Source: Bifiguratus adelaidae
Taxonomy: Eukaryota; Mucoromycota; Endogonomycetes; Endogonales
DNA: 64,000 nucleotides
Assembly: GCA_002261195.1 (NCBI GenBank)
Contig: MVBO01000063.1
Coordinates: forward strand, 1 to 64,000
Direction of reading: 5' to 3'
The notes beneath the pieces were generated by a model, which had not been told where the DNA came from, did no database searches, and saw only the letters and a program-made list of their open reading frames with translations. A program made the position numbers and the translations under genes. Positions 48,138-60,020 of this stretch are shown piece by piece; positions within the stretch are counted from its first letter, which is position 1; each line of letters begins with the position of its first letter.

Positions 48138-48993
48138 TTACTCGCTCTTTACCTTTTGGCTCGTCGACACTAAGCTCATCAAGTCGATCTTAGCAATCCA
48201 GCAGGCGAGTAAGAGAATCGTGACGAGCAGATTTCCAAAGCTCGTGCCTAGTACACATGGTATAGGCCATACTTGCCATGCCCGATCCCAGTCCAGTGGT
48301 ATGACGACGGCACCTAGCCAAGCACCGAGCACATGCATCCAGGTTTGCAGTAACAGGGCAACATCCAGTGTATCGGCGCATCTAGACTTCATGTTAGCCA
48401 TACGCAATCAAGACGAGGCCGTTGATACATACTGCCATAACACGAGGACATTGAGCCATCGGTCAACGTCGAGGTCCCAGTATACAGCAAGCGGTAGGAT
48501 GGTAAGGATAGCTAAATGCGAGGCAAACAGCATTGTTCCATAGGATCCTCTAAAGTCCCTTGTCAACGCAACACGATCATACGCTGAGGTAAACCTACTT
48601 GAAGAAGGCCGCGCCGAAGAGCACGGTCATGAAGTGAACGAACATGATGCCTGCCACTGTTGTGAGCAGCGCGGGGAACACTCGCTGGTCAGGGCACTCA
48701 TGTTAGCCAGTGATTAATGCAGCGGGGCGGGGCGCTTGCTGACCTACCTTAAGTCCAGCTGCGAAAGCATAGCCAAGGCTAGCCGCCACTGCCAGCACTA
48801 GGCACGTTACCTCCAAGACAGGTAGAGGATGCTGAATGAAGTTCCAAGGTCCATCGGTCCGTTGCAATGGCACCAGAGACTGAGGTAGCCTGGTCAGCAG
48901 CAACAGGGCGTTAACGGTAGTCAGGAAGGTATGAGTGACGATGTGCGATGCAAGCGTGCCTGATCCTCTACGGCGTATCCGTGTCTTGGCCAT
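48138..48993 (-). CDS. GPI11: GPI11/PIG-F, GPI ethanolamine-phosphate transfer subunit
   Basis: Start ATG 48993 ([20 protein letters not shown]). The chain is strongly hydrophobic with about six helices, including [20 protein letters not shown], the PIG-F signature [54 protein letters not shown] and [20 protein letters not shown] partners with GPI7 and GPI13 in the ER to add ethanolamine phosphate to GPI anchors. Length (about 235 residues) and motif order fit. It lies downstream of PSMG4 on the same strand. Confidence 0.85.
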
Positions 48994-49116
48994 GCAATCA
49001 AATAAGGTGTTCCAAATGCCATTGTTCCAATTGTCTTGCTTGCTATCATACAATTACCTCACGCTTCCCATGCTTCCCATGCTTTTGCGATGCTTTTGGC
49101 CTGTCTTTTACTCTTG

Positions 49117-49647
49117 TTACCTCCGCTCTATCCTAGCCACGAGATTGGACAACGTCTTTTCGATAAAGTGAATGAGATAGGGATCGACTTGCTGTTTGTC
49201 ACTGGCCGAGAGATTGATGCTCACATAAAACTGCTTTGCGTATCGATAGGCTGGATAAACGTATAAGGAAACGTTGTCAATGCACATCCCAATGGGATCA
49301 TGCACGCAAACGGCAATGCTTCGATGCCCGAGACACTCACCCATGCGTTTGGCCAGATTTTGAGCTATCTCGGCTGAGGAACCTAAGAGAGTGGTTGCGG
49401 GTGGCATATTACCCTATGAGAAGTACGTCCATCGCCAAAGTTAGAGATATGCCGATCCTCTTTGAGCACCTATGTTACATACCTTGGAAGGCAATGCCAT
49501 GGCCAACTCTCCGAGAATGGCTTCATCACCTTCTCCCACCCAGAGCATGAGTGATCGCTTCCCCAACAATGTCACTTGAAAGTAATATGTTTGCGAGGCA
49601 TAGGGCTGACTCTCGTTGTAAGTGGTAAACGGCGTATCTTGCGCCAT
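49117..49647 (-). CDS. Proteasome assembly chaperone 4 (PSMG4)
   Basis: Start ATG 49647 (MAQDTPFTTYNESQ). Three exons. The beta-strand part reads YYFQVTLLGKRSLMLWVGEG and LGELAMALPSK, then MPPATTLLGSSAEIAQNLAK, and the last exon AYRYAKQFYVSINLSASDKQ ends LIHFIEKTLSNLVARIERR. The PATTLLG strand and the final helix are typical of PAC4. With PAC3 it templates the alpha ring of the 20S proteasome. Length of about 125 residues fits. Confidence 0.78.
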
Positions 49648-49744
49648 GTTCCAGTCCAATGTCAATGCAAGCCTATTTTGGGTTCAAAAGGCTTTGCATT
49701 GGGTATTTAATTGGGAAAGCTTAGGTGCCTTCTCCTTCTCCTTA

Positions 49745-49776
<32 letters not shown>

Positions 49777-49987
49777 TCGTACTCTTACTCCTTTACTCTC
49801 TCTTTTTTCTATCTCGCTTGCATCGATTTTGTCTCCCCTCCATCTCTATTGCTTTGCACATTGTGCCCCTGATCGCATCCCTTGATTCTGCAACGCTTAA
49901 ATAGGTACGCATTGGGCTATCTTGCATGGTATGGCGCACTCTTATTGTATCGTCTAGTGTTCTGCAGTTCTATTCTCTACGTTAGCC
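49648..49987. promoter_or_regulatory. Divergent promoter with CT microsatellite
   Basis: About 340 nt between the PSMG4 start (minus) and the NAD-GDH start (plus). It contains a (CT)n run at about 49745-49770 inside a longer pyrimidine-rich tract (49730-49850). In plus-strand orientation this resembles the pyrimidine stretches that precede transcription starts of strongly expressed fungal genes. Confidence 0.5.
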
Positions 49988-52900
49988 ATGACGGTCGTCG
50001 ATACACTGTTGGTGCCGGGGACAAATCCAAAGGATGGGGGATATACAACGAATGTGTTCAAGGAGAAGCAGCAACAAATGATTCAGGTAGCGCAGAACCT
50101 GGAGAGCAAAGGTTTCATACCCAAAGAACTGATCAAGAATGAAGTTTCGTGGTTCTATGGGCAAGTTCCGTGACCTTTGCTCATGTGCGAGCGCTCTACA
50201 GCTCAGCGTGCTTATGCTGTTTAATCTAGAAACCTTGGTATCGACGATTATTACTTTGCCATGGAGACGGTTGAGACGATATCTTCGCACATCATGGCCT
50301 TGTATGGTGCAAAGATCCTTGCCTTCACGAGGCAGGAAAAATCACTCAGCATCAATCTGGAGCGTGAAACGGACGATATCGGCGTCTATATACATACGTC
50401 CATGCCAGGTGTCAGTCAGGTGGATGGACCTCAGTACGAGCGTCGGTGAGTTTGCCATGTCCATCCAGACTTGATGGGCTTGCATTGACCGTGAGGCAAC
50501 GACTAGTATCGACACCAATTACCTTGATGTGAGCACGCCAAGCCGAGCCTTCCGAATGGAGTCTTATCGCTCCCGCGGAACCGTCTCATCTTCATCAAAC
50601 TCCCAACTTCGTTGCTACTTTGTATCCTTGTGCGATTTCGTCAATCCCACGCCAGCCGAACATCAACTTACCGACATTCATCAGTGCGCCGACAAGAATT
50701 TCTTGGGAAAAGCGACGGCCCATACCATCAGCGCTTATGAAGAGGTGATGAGCCATGTTGTGCGTCGGACCGGATTGGTGATTCGTATTTACGACATTGA
50801 AGGCGGTCGGGAAAAGAAGCTGGTCATTGGATACAAGCAAGGCAGTACCCAAAAGTTTCTAAGTGCGATGAGCGATCTTTATCACTACTATGACTTGTAC
50901 AGTTCTCGCAAATATGTCGGTGGGTACAATAGCACCTGTTGTAGCAGGATCATTCGACTTTCGCTGATTCCACAATAACAGAGCAATTCTCCAATGGCGT
51001 GACCATCATGGCCTTGTATCTCAATACACTTCCGGGCGCAAAGTCGCCTCCTATTGAGCACACGATTCATCAAGTGATGAAGGAGGCTTCTCTCATTCAT
51101 TGTTTGCCAGTGACGCCTTTGCAGTCCTTCTTCCAACGCTCCACCATGTCGGTGCAGGAAGCCATCTATGGCCATGTAGGATGGATCTTTGCGCAGCATT
51201 TTCTGAACCGTTTGGGAAGCGAGTACAAGAGCCTTGATTCCATTCTTGACCGTTCGAACCCAGTCCATGAAGAAGTCCTCAACAAGATGAAGAAGAGATT
51301 GCGAACAGATACATTTACCAGAGAATACATTCTCGACATCATCAAAATGTATCCGGAGCTTCTCAAGTTGCTCTACGCCAATTTCGGCATGGTTCACTAT
51401 GTTAATCAAGCGACTGGATCGCCCAAGTAGGCCCGCCATTAGTTTGTCCCATGAAGCTGGTTATAATATGTCTTCTTTAGGCCTACACTCTCCTATCAGC
51501 GGTTGCAAACACAAACCATCCTAAAAGATGATGAACTTCACGAAATCATTCGCAAGACCACGTCCAATTCTCACGAGCTCATGGTCCTAGAATCCTTTTT
51601 GATCTTCAACAAGCATGTGCTCAAAACCAACTTTTATCAAAACACCAAGGTGGCTTTGGCATTCCGCCTCGATCCTAGCTTCTTGCCGGAGATTGAGTAC
51701 CCTAACAAAGTGTATGGTATGTTCTTTGTGGTCGGCTCTGAATTTCGCGGTTTCCACATTCGCTTCCGAGACGTCGCGAGAGGCGGCATTCGCATTATCC
51801 GGTCCAGAAACAAGGAAGCCTATTCTATCAATCTTCGCTCCCTTTTCGACGAAAACTACGCATTAGCGGCAACACAACAAAGGAAGAATAAGGACATTCC
51901 TGAGGGTGGATCAAAAGGCACCATTCTCCTCGATATCAATCAGCAAGAGAAACCCAAAGTAGCCTTTGAGAAGTACGTGGATTGCATTCTTGATCTCCTC
52001 ATCGACGGCGAAACCCCCGGGATCAAGGACAAACTTGTCGACTTGTACAGAAAACCCGAGATCCTCTTTTTTGGACCGGATGAAGGTACTGCCGATTACA
52101 TGGATTGGGCTTCCAATCATGCACGTGAACGAGGTGCTACCTTTTGGAAGGCTTTTACAACCGGCAAATCGCAATCCATGGGTGGTATCCCTCACGACCT
52201 GTATGGTATGACAACTCGATCCGTCCACCAATACGCTCTGGGCATCTATCGCAAGCTCGGTCTCAAGGAAGATCAGGTCACTAAGTTCCAAACGGGTGGT
52301 CCAGATGGTGATTTGGGGTCGAATGAGATCAAGATTTCCCAAGATAACACCATGGCCATCGTGGATGGTTCCGGTGTCATTTATGACCCTGAAGGACTCG
52401 ACAGAAACGAATTGAACCGATTGGCCACCGGTCGGATGATGATCAATCAATTCGATACGAGCAAATTGGGTAAGAACGGCTTCAGAGTACTCATTGACGA
52501 AATCAATATCACGCTGCCATGTAAGTGGCTCCTAGCGGCAGGCTGAACGCAGAGTTCATTAATGCTTTTCGTTTCAGCTGGAGAAATAATTGACGACGGT
52601 CTGGCATTCCACAACAATTTCCACGTCAACACATTGTCGTCGGCCTTGATCTTCATTCCATGTGGAGGTCGCCCCGAATCCATTGATCTTAGCAACGTCT
52701 CTAAGCTTCTGGACATTGACGGCAATCCGCGATTCAAGTACATTGTTGAAGGTGCCAACTTGTTCTTGACGCAAGAAGCCCGACTTCGTCTGGAGAAGGC
52801 AGGGGTGATCATCTTTAAGGATGCGTCGGCCAACAAGGGCGGTGTGACGTCGTCGTCGTTGGAGGTCTTGGCCGCTCTCGCGTTCAACGATGCCGAATTT

Positions 52901-53394
52901 GCCGAACACATGTGTGTCAAGGATGGCAAGGTTCCTGCCTTTTACGAAGCATATGTCAAGGAGGTGCAACGTATCATTGAGCATAACGCCGAGATGGAAT
53001 TCGAGTGCATCTGGCGTGAACATCGTCGCACCAATTCGCCTCGCTCCTTGATCTCGGACGATTTGTCGGTCGCGATCGTGACGCTCAACGAGCAATTGCA
53101 ACACACCTCCCTGTGGGATAATCTGTCCTTGCGCAAGATGGTGCTCAAGGAAGCATTTCCTAATCTCTTGTTGCAGAAGCTCGGATTGGATGTGCTTTTG
53201 GAACGTGTTCCAGAAAACTATGTACGTGCCATCTTTGGTGCTTACTTGGCCTCTAGGTGAGTAGCCTGTGGGGGGTGGACTGGTCAACTATGGTCTAATG
53301 CCTGCGTAGATTTGTTTACAAGTTTGGTACCAATCCTAGTCAGTTTGCCTTCTTTGAATTTATGAACTCTGCCTACTTTGACAAGATGGTTTAG
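49988..53394 (+). CDS. GDH2: NAD-specific glutamate dehydrogenase (large type)
   Basis: Start ATG 49988 (MTVVDTLLVPGTNPKDGGY). Seven or eight exons give about 1,030 residues. The N-terminal regulatory half has VETISSHIMALYGAKILAF and GLVIRIYDIEGGREKKLVIG. The catalytic half has FRGFHIRFRDVARGGIRII, EGGSKGTILLDI, ILFFGPDEGTADYMDWASNH, KFQTGGPDGDLGSNEIKIS (nucleotide-binding Gly motif) and VEGANLFLTQEARLRLEKAG. The last exon gives YKFGTNPSQFAFFEFMNSAY. This 115-kDa type oxidises glutamate to 2-oxoglutarate and ammonium with NAD. It appears intact and converges on MMSDH. Confidence 0.95.
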
Positions 53395-53492
53395 ATTGGC
53401 TGTACATACAAGTAAACGCCGTACTACACTTGACACTATGTTAACGATAGACTTGAAGTCCAACGATGTATTTACACAAATATACATACAGT

Positions 53493-55215
53493 TCAGCGAT
53501 GTGTGGGCATGTTGGTGTGACCTCCCGTACTATCGACGGCATCGGCCTCACGCCATAACGCAGTGACCGTCTTGGCTTTGGAAAAGAAGAGAATACCCTC
53601 TTTCCCATACTGGTGGAGATCACCTAGGAAACTTCCTCGGCTGCCTGTAAAGGAGAACATGGGAAGCGGCACAGGGATAGGCACATTGATGCCAACTTGT
53701 CCAACATCGATCTGCTGTTCAAACTTGCGCGCAATGGCCCCAGATTGGGTGAAGATGGCGGTTCCATTACCGTACGGATTGGCATTCACCAGTTCAATGG
53801 CTTCGTCGAGCGTGTCGACCTCCAAACATACCAGGACAGGCGCGAAAATCTCTTCCTTATAACATTCCATGTACGGTTTGACACCCCGAATGATGGTTGG
53901 TCCCAAAAAGTTGCCCTTTTCGTAATCCTTGACTTGGATGCCGCGACCGTCCAAGACCATGGTAGCACCTTCGTCAAGACCTTTCTGAATCAATCCTTCG
54001 GCTCTCTCTCTGGCCGCTGTGGTGATCAAAGGACCTAGATCAGCCCCTTCGTTCATGCCCATATCGATCTTGAGCTTTTTGGCTTTTGCCGCAAGTTCAT
54101 CCATCCAATATTGTGTATTACCGACAAAGACAGCCGTGGAAAGGGCCATGCATCGTTGACCGGCAGCGCCAAATGCAGCTCCGCAAATGGCATTCAAGGC
54201 TTGTTCCTTGTTCGCATCAGGCATAACGATGCCATGATTCTTGGCCCCCATATTGCACTGAACTCGCTTCCCAGAGGCAGTTCCACGGTTCCAAATGTGC
54301 TTTCCAACGCGGTCACTGCCCACAAAACTGATCGCCTTGATGCGGGGATCGTCACACAGCGTATTAACACAGTCCACGGCACCATGAATCACATTGAGCA
54401 CGCCTGGAGGTACACCAGCCTGTGTTGCAAGCTCGGCTAAAATCATGGCTGCACCAGGATCTTTTTCCGAGGGTTTGATGACCATGCAGTTTCCGCACGC
54501 CAGTGCAACGGGAAACATCCACAAGGGGATCATGGCGGGAAAGTTGAAGGGACAGATACCGGCCACGACGCCCTTTATGCATATTAGCATGCTGTCGAGC
54601 TCTACCTTCCATCGATTACACTCACCAAAGGCTCCTTGATAGTATCTGATGGCCTTGTTAGCAGGCACTTTAAGCAAAGCTCATCGACTTACATGTATCC
54701 ATGTCCCTACTGACTGCCACGCGCTCCCCCATAAGCAAGGTAGGCACGTTGCAAGCAACTTCACAGACCTGAACGCCTCGCTCCACATCCCCACGCGCAT
54801 CAATGTAAGTCTTGCCTTGCTCTTGCACGATAGACGCCGCCAGTCGATCATGGTTCTCTCGGATAAGCGCCGCAAGCTTGGTAAGGATACGTTGACGGTT
54901 CAAGAGCGTGGTACGACGCCAAGGGCCAAAGGCCTCTTGGGCGTTGGCAATAGCGCGTTCGAGTTCACTTGGCGTCGACTCTGGAACCCAAGTGACCACT
55001 GCTTGCGTGGCCTGTCCAGGACGAAACGTTAGTCCCCTCCCACCATCACCGTTTCATCTTACCGGATCGCGCACCGGAATCCACGCGGTCGTCTCACTCT
55101 CCACAAACTCGCCTCCAATGTACATCAACGTGGTCGGGCTACCGTCAGAGCGCTTGCCCTGCGGAGCCAAAGTGCGTCCATGATAGGTAGAAGGCGTGAA
55201 GGTCTGTTTGGTCAT
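53493..55215 (-). CDS. Methylmalonate-semialdehyde dehydrogenase (ALDH6)
   Basis: Start ATG 55215 ([18 protein letters not shown]). Joined exons give [20 protein letters not shown], then [73 protein letters not shown], the catalytic [17 protein letters not shown], and [19 protein letters not shown] near the end. It converts (methyl)malonate semialdehyde to propionyl- or acetyl-CoA with NAD and CoA in valine/pyrimidine catabolism, normally in mitochondria. No strong mitochondrial presequence is visible at the chosen start, so a missed upstream exon or a non-mitochondrial form is possible. Confidence 0.92.
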
Positions 55216-55343
55216 GGTGAAGAGGTTCAATAGAACAATGGAATACTGTATTCGCGGTGAGAGATGGACACAATGCCTCTATACAACGTCCCAATGGACG
55301 GATACAACGTCAAGTTCCAAGAGAACAACGCCATGGACCCGCC

Positions 55344-56046
55344 TTAACGTGGATCATCTGGCAACAGGTATGGACAATGGGGTTTCATATGGCCGTATTT
55401 GCCGCAGTGCGTGCTAAGAAGCGTGTTGACTAGATGCTCGGGTTGCCTCCGCACTTACCATTGACCGCCAGAGAGATTGAGCGGCTTGACCACTGGAGCA
55501 CCGTTGGCATGACTGTTGGATGTACTACCATTGGATGGATTTGTCCATGAATAAGAAGAAGAGAAAGACGAGGAAGAAAAGGATATGTGAGCATGGGGAT
55601 TGGGTGGATTGGGAGAGGGGCAACGTGAAGGTGAGCGCGATGGTGAGCGTGAATTGGTGGGTGTGATTCGGCGCGAGGATGATAGAGCAGGCGTGGGCGT
55701 TGGACGACGTTCATCCATATTGCCTAATGAACGCTTGTAGAGTGTTTTGGATGCAAACTCTGTGTCAAAAGCAGGACGCGATTTCTGGATGTCCTTTGCA
55801 TCTGCAGTTCAAATGACTTAACGCGGAGAATCACATCGATGCCATGACCCCTGAAGGTGCCAATGATCTACTAGATGCGTGCATACCTGCGTTTGATAAG
55901 TCTGGAAGCCCTCCAACGCCATACTCCTCATGGTCTACCCTCATTTCACCATGACTATAGGGGGTATCTATCTCCGATCGAGTATCTGACGATGGAAATA
56001 GGTCGCGCGAAGACAAATGATCTCGATGATCCTTGGACAACATCAT
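55344..56046 (-). CDS. CCHC zinc-knuckle protein, longer member of a local pair
   Basis: Start ATG 56046 (MMLSKDHRDHLSSRDLFP). Exons join in frame: acidic/polar N-terminus, then AKDIQKSRPAFDTEFASKTL, then a Ser/Pro-rich middle (SRSPSRSPSRCPSPNPPNP), and PVVKPLNLSGGQ. The last intron (55414-55458, 45 nt) splits a TG|C codon, so the apparent Trp becomes Cys and the final exon reads CTHCGKYGHMKPHCPYLLPD. That is a C-x2-C-x4-H-x4-C zinc knuckle. The total is about 185 residues. Such knuckles bind single-stranded nucleic acid or proteins. The paralogue at 57.6 kb shares the KPLNL-GGQC core and the intron position. No known family is recognised. Confidence 0.65.
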
Positions 56047-57563
56047 TCAATTCAGCCGTCAGCTGTGAGTCAAGTGTTCGGACTACAAGAGTTGCAGGGA
56101 AACCGAATTGTTCTTTAAGATGAGGTAACGCAAGGCGACAGCAACCACGACAAGCGAGAAAAAGGCGGAAAATAGGGGCGGTAAATGAAGACAGGAGGCG
56201 AAAGTCTTCTGAGGGGGTTCAAGCCAATCTATTTCATACAAGAAGAAGACACGCGATGGAACAAGTGAAAGAAGGATTTGTCCTTTACGGGAATCGGTTG
56301 GCCTGCATAACGCTCTCGATGATTAAGTGTATTGTTTAATATCACTCGCCCTATAAATCCCAAAAACGCAGATTGTCACTATAAACACGGTGACCTTCAG
56401 AAGCAAATACAGCACAACTGACCACAAGTGGGGCCTTCCACCGCTCAATGGGGACGCTCTGATGTCGCTCCCATTCTGAGAATGTCCACGTCAAAACTCT
56501 GGTGGATGACATCTGGGCGGTCATTGCCCAACTTGGCAACGATTTCTCGAGATCATTTGCCCTTCACCGCGCTATGGCCGTCCTTGGCTGGCATACATCA
56601 TTGGGTTTTCATTCAAACGTCTAGCGACAGGATTAAGTGCTGTCAAAATCCGCTCTGCGCTTGCCTATTCGGGCCAGGAACCTGTTTTTGCAGAAGAGCG
56701 ACCACACAGCAATCGACGTAGAGTTCCATGACGACGATGAGGACGGTACAGCAGCGCCATTCTTTGGTCGTTTGCTGTTAGCGCATATCAAGTCTCGAGG
56801 TCGATGGACTGGTCCATGGGCGCAAACAACTTGCGCGCCTAGCAAAAAACGAATCTAGATGTCACGTTTGAGCGTAACAACCACAGAGATTTGCCCATGA
56901 TTTTGCCCAGCATCTCCTGCATGCAAACCGCACCTCGACAACCGGAGATCCACCACATGCTGGAAACAGACCTTGGGCCAACGCCAATCTCATCGAACCG
57001 GGCCATGTCCGCTTTTAGAAAAGGTCACGCGTGTCGTGCACGCACGTACCCCCTTCCCCAACATTTTTTAGGCGGGAGATTGGGATCATCAGGCGGTCAT
57101 TCCGTGCGGATCTTTGGATGTTGTTGACTCCAATTGTATAAACAACCATGGCTTACGGGTACCGTAAAGCCTGCAATAACGTACAGATGCAGATAATGTT
57201 ACAAAATGTTGCGAATGACAGAGTGCTAGATTTTTGGGGCGACAAAAGCAAGAAAGAAGGAAAACGAGAAAAAGTCTACGGCCGTTTGAGATTGAGCGTT
57301 GATCAAAGTGACCGAGCATGCGCAAGCAATAGACACTGAGACATCCAACACTTTGGCGGGTTGAACCAAAGAATAAGGAATGGATGTGTAGGCCAGCTTT
57401 TGTCCGGCGGGATACTTTTCTGTTGTGATTGCGTGTGAGGATGTGGATGTGAATGGGTATGAAGGATGGATGAGACAAGCGACAAGACCGTCTTAACGAG
57501 ATGGACAGTTTGCCGAGTGTCCGAGTGCCAACAAGCGTTCCTGACGCTTGTTCCGACGGGGTC
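56047..57563. other. Unresolved stretch between the two zinc-knuckle genes
   Basis: About 1.5 kb. Short frames on both strands around 56340-56860 look protein-like (one minus frame ends NLRFWDL, one plus frame contains VKTLVDDIWAVIAQLGNDF), but they overlap each other and no consistent exon model emerged. No repeat or mobile element was recognised. Confidence 0.3.
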
Positions 57564-57763
57564 TCAGGATCGGTTTCGGAGCATCGGGCAAGACGTTCGC
57601 GTGTGTCCGTACTTTCCACACCAAGAACTATTAGGCCAAAGTTGAGTATATCGCGGGGAAAAGGGAGCACGTCCCGGCGAACTCACCATTGACCACCGGT
57701 CAAGTTCAACGGCTTAATGCTGCCCTTGACTTTGAGTGTAGGCGTGCTAACAAATCCTTGCAT
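57564..57763 (-). CDS. CCHC zinc-knuckle protein, short member of a local pair
   Basis: Start ATG 57763 (MQGFVSTPTLKVKGSIKPLN). The exon ends SIKPLNLTGGQ with a split TG|T codon. A 59 nt intron (57628-57686) leads to CSWCGKYGHTRTSCPMLRNR and the TGA at 57564-57566. The product is only about 45 residues: the KPLNLTGGQ core plus one perfect C-x2-C-x4-H-x4-C knuckle. The intron sits in the same codon as in the longer paralogue. An (AT)n run at about 57850-57868 lies about 90 nt upstream and may act as a TATA element. No function can be given beyond likely nucleic-acid or protein binding. Confidence 0.55.
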
Positions 57764-58485
57764 GATATTATTGTGCGCGCAAGAGAGCGTTTGCAAGACT
57801 GAATCAAGTCGTCGACAAGAAGTTGTAAGGACCCGAACGTGCGTGGGGTTATATATATATATATATATCACAAAGAAACCTGCTTGCGAACAAGGGCCAT
57901 TCACGCCCATACCACCCAGACAAAGCGCGCGTTCAACCTTTTGACATTTTTTCTTTCCTTTTCAAACTTACAATAACATGCGTTTCATCAAACCCCACTT
58001 CCTCGGCGCAAGTGTGTCACATCGCGGCGCTCTAAAGATGGGTGGAGCCTATTCGAGACAAAGAAATTGCCAACCGCCGAAGCTTGGTGCGCCATCAGGT
58101 CAAGATTATGTCAAGAGTTGACAAGGATAGAATGAAAAAGGTTCGATGGGGTGACACGACATATATGAACCGCGGCGTTTTACTATCCTGCGCCGCACTG
58201 CTTAAACAGGCTTGGCACTGCACATTTCGTCGTTGTGCAAATAGTTGTGGCAGGTCAATATCGAGCCCAAGGATATGAAAATCCCATGAGTGGTACCGCT
58301 TTCCCATGGGCGGGAACAGAACCAAGACAGAGGTTCAACTTTTTAGTGCCTTTCTCCTTATTTTATTAGGGGGGGTTTCGGGAATGTGCACAGGTATAGA
58401 AATGGACATACCGTACAACGTTAGAACCTTGCCACGGCGTTGACCTATCGACTTGGCGTCAATAGTATACAATAAGTCGCGGAAT
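57764..58485. other. Intergenic with (AT)n run
   Basis: About 720 nt between the short zinc-knuckle gene and the 3' end of squalene synthase. It holds an (AT)n dinucleotide tract at about 57850-57868. No gene is supported on either strand. Confidence 0.4.
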
Positions 58486-59942
58486 TTAGGCGACGTATCG
58501 ATAGACAATCAAACTGAGAACGCCTATCAAAATTGCCGCGATATACAGCGAGGTGTCGTTCTTTGTTCGGGCCTCCAGGGCTTTCACCTCTTTGGGGAAA
58601 TCTTTTTCTATCATAGCTTCAATCTGCAAAAATGATGGTCAGTAACGGAACCACGCGTGGTCGCGAGTGATCGTGTCTTTTTTTCCGCTCTTTGCGCTTT
58701 CCTTACCTTGCCAACTACTATCGATACGTTCATAAAGTTCTTATTGCGGGGATCATTCTTTTGGGAAATCACCCGGACATAATGACGGAATATACCGACA
58801 ACGTCGGTCATTGTTTGGCAACCGAGAATCAATTTGACAGTCTCTCCCTTGCGGATCTTAACCTTCGTCTTGAAGACGTCAATATTTTCAAACACGAGGG
58901 CAAGTGTGGCAATGGCCATGACTTGCGGGATAGCGCAAAAGTTGAAGATGGACTGATTCTTGAGGGCTTGCAAGTAATGCAAAGCGTCAGCCACGTGCTC
59001 CATCGCATTGATCACCATGGCCGCCAAGCAATCCAGAGCTTCCCGTTCATTGGTTGGTTGCTTCGCCAAATCAGCAAACTTGAAGATGTAGTCACCCCAG
59101 ATCTCCTTTGGCCAAAACTGACGACCATCCAACAGATCTTCATGGTAGTCGCGGACGATGTTGGTCTTTTGTAAGAACAAGCCCATAGAATTGGACTTGG
59201 CTCGATCCGCTGCAATTTCAGGCCCTTCAAGCTCAGAAGCCGAGAACAAGTCGCTTAGGCCCCATCCGACCAATCCGGCAACAACGTGACAGTAGAGGTC
59301 ATAATCCTTCTTGGTCTTGATGCTGAGGTTCTCCCGGTATTCGCCATTGGCAAAATCAGCCATGCCTTTTCCCATAGCTTTGGTAATATCGGCAATGACT
59401 TGTTGGTATCTTGGCTTCAACCGCAGGAACTCTCGAATGACGGTATCAAAGGTCACCAACAAATGTCGGTCCTTTTCATTGGGACCATCTAACATAACTA
59501 TGAGAAGGTTGTACATCAGTAGATCGAGCGCAAGCACCTACTCTCGTTAAACGTCCAGCCTTCTTGATAAATAAGCTCATGAAACTTTAGCAATATCTCG
59601 GTCTTTCTCGGAAGGGGCAAAGTCATGTCATCTTCGACCGTATCCAGACCACGAAGCACGAGGTAGAATATACACACCTAAGCCAGATGGTAAGCATGTC
59701 AAAGCTACCGTTACTCGTGTCAGACTTACAGCATCACGTAGCTCAACGTCCAATTCTTGAATCACCATCGCGAAACTCCGAGATGTTGCTTCCAACAACT
59801 CATAACACTTGCGCTTGTCAGGGTCATTAGCAATTATTTGGCGGTTCTGTTTGATGTTGTTGTTGGAAGTGAAAAACTTGTACTTGATGAGCACTTTCAG
59901 CTCGGATGGGTGAGCCAGCGATGCCAGCAGTGTCCCTAACAT
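58486..59942 (-). CDS. ERG9: Squalene synthase
   Basis: Start ATG 59942 (MLGTLLASLAHPSELKVLIK). Joined exons show CYELLEATSRSFAMVIQELD, VCIFYLVLRGLDTVEDDMTL (first Asp-rich motif), CHVVAGLVGWGLSDLF, LFLQKTNIVRDYHEDLLDGR (second Asp-rich motif), FCAIPQVMAIATLALVFEN, and a C-terminal anchor SLYIAAILIGVLSLIVY ending at the TAA at 58486-58488. It condenses two farnesyl-PP molecules to squalene on the ER membrane, the first committed step to ergosterol. It is complete and shows no anomaly. Confidence 0.95.
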
Positions 59943-60020
59943 GGCTGAAATGAGAAAATTTCAATCTCTGGATTTATCCGCAGAACGAAGTTACGGGTAT
60001 CATGATGCATCAATGCCAGG

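Noticed and set aside
51911-53287. Long minus-strand ORFs opposite NAD-GDH
   Set aside because: They are shadows of the GDH coding sequence and have no domain features of their own.
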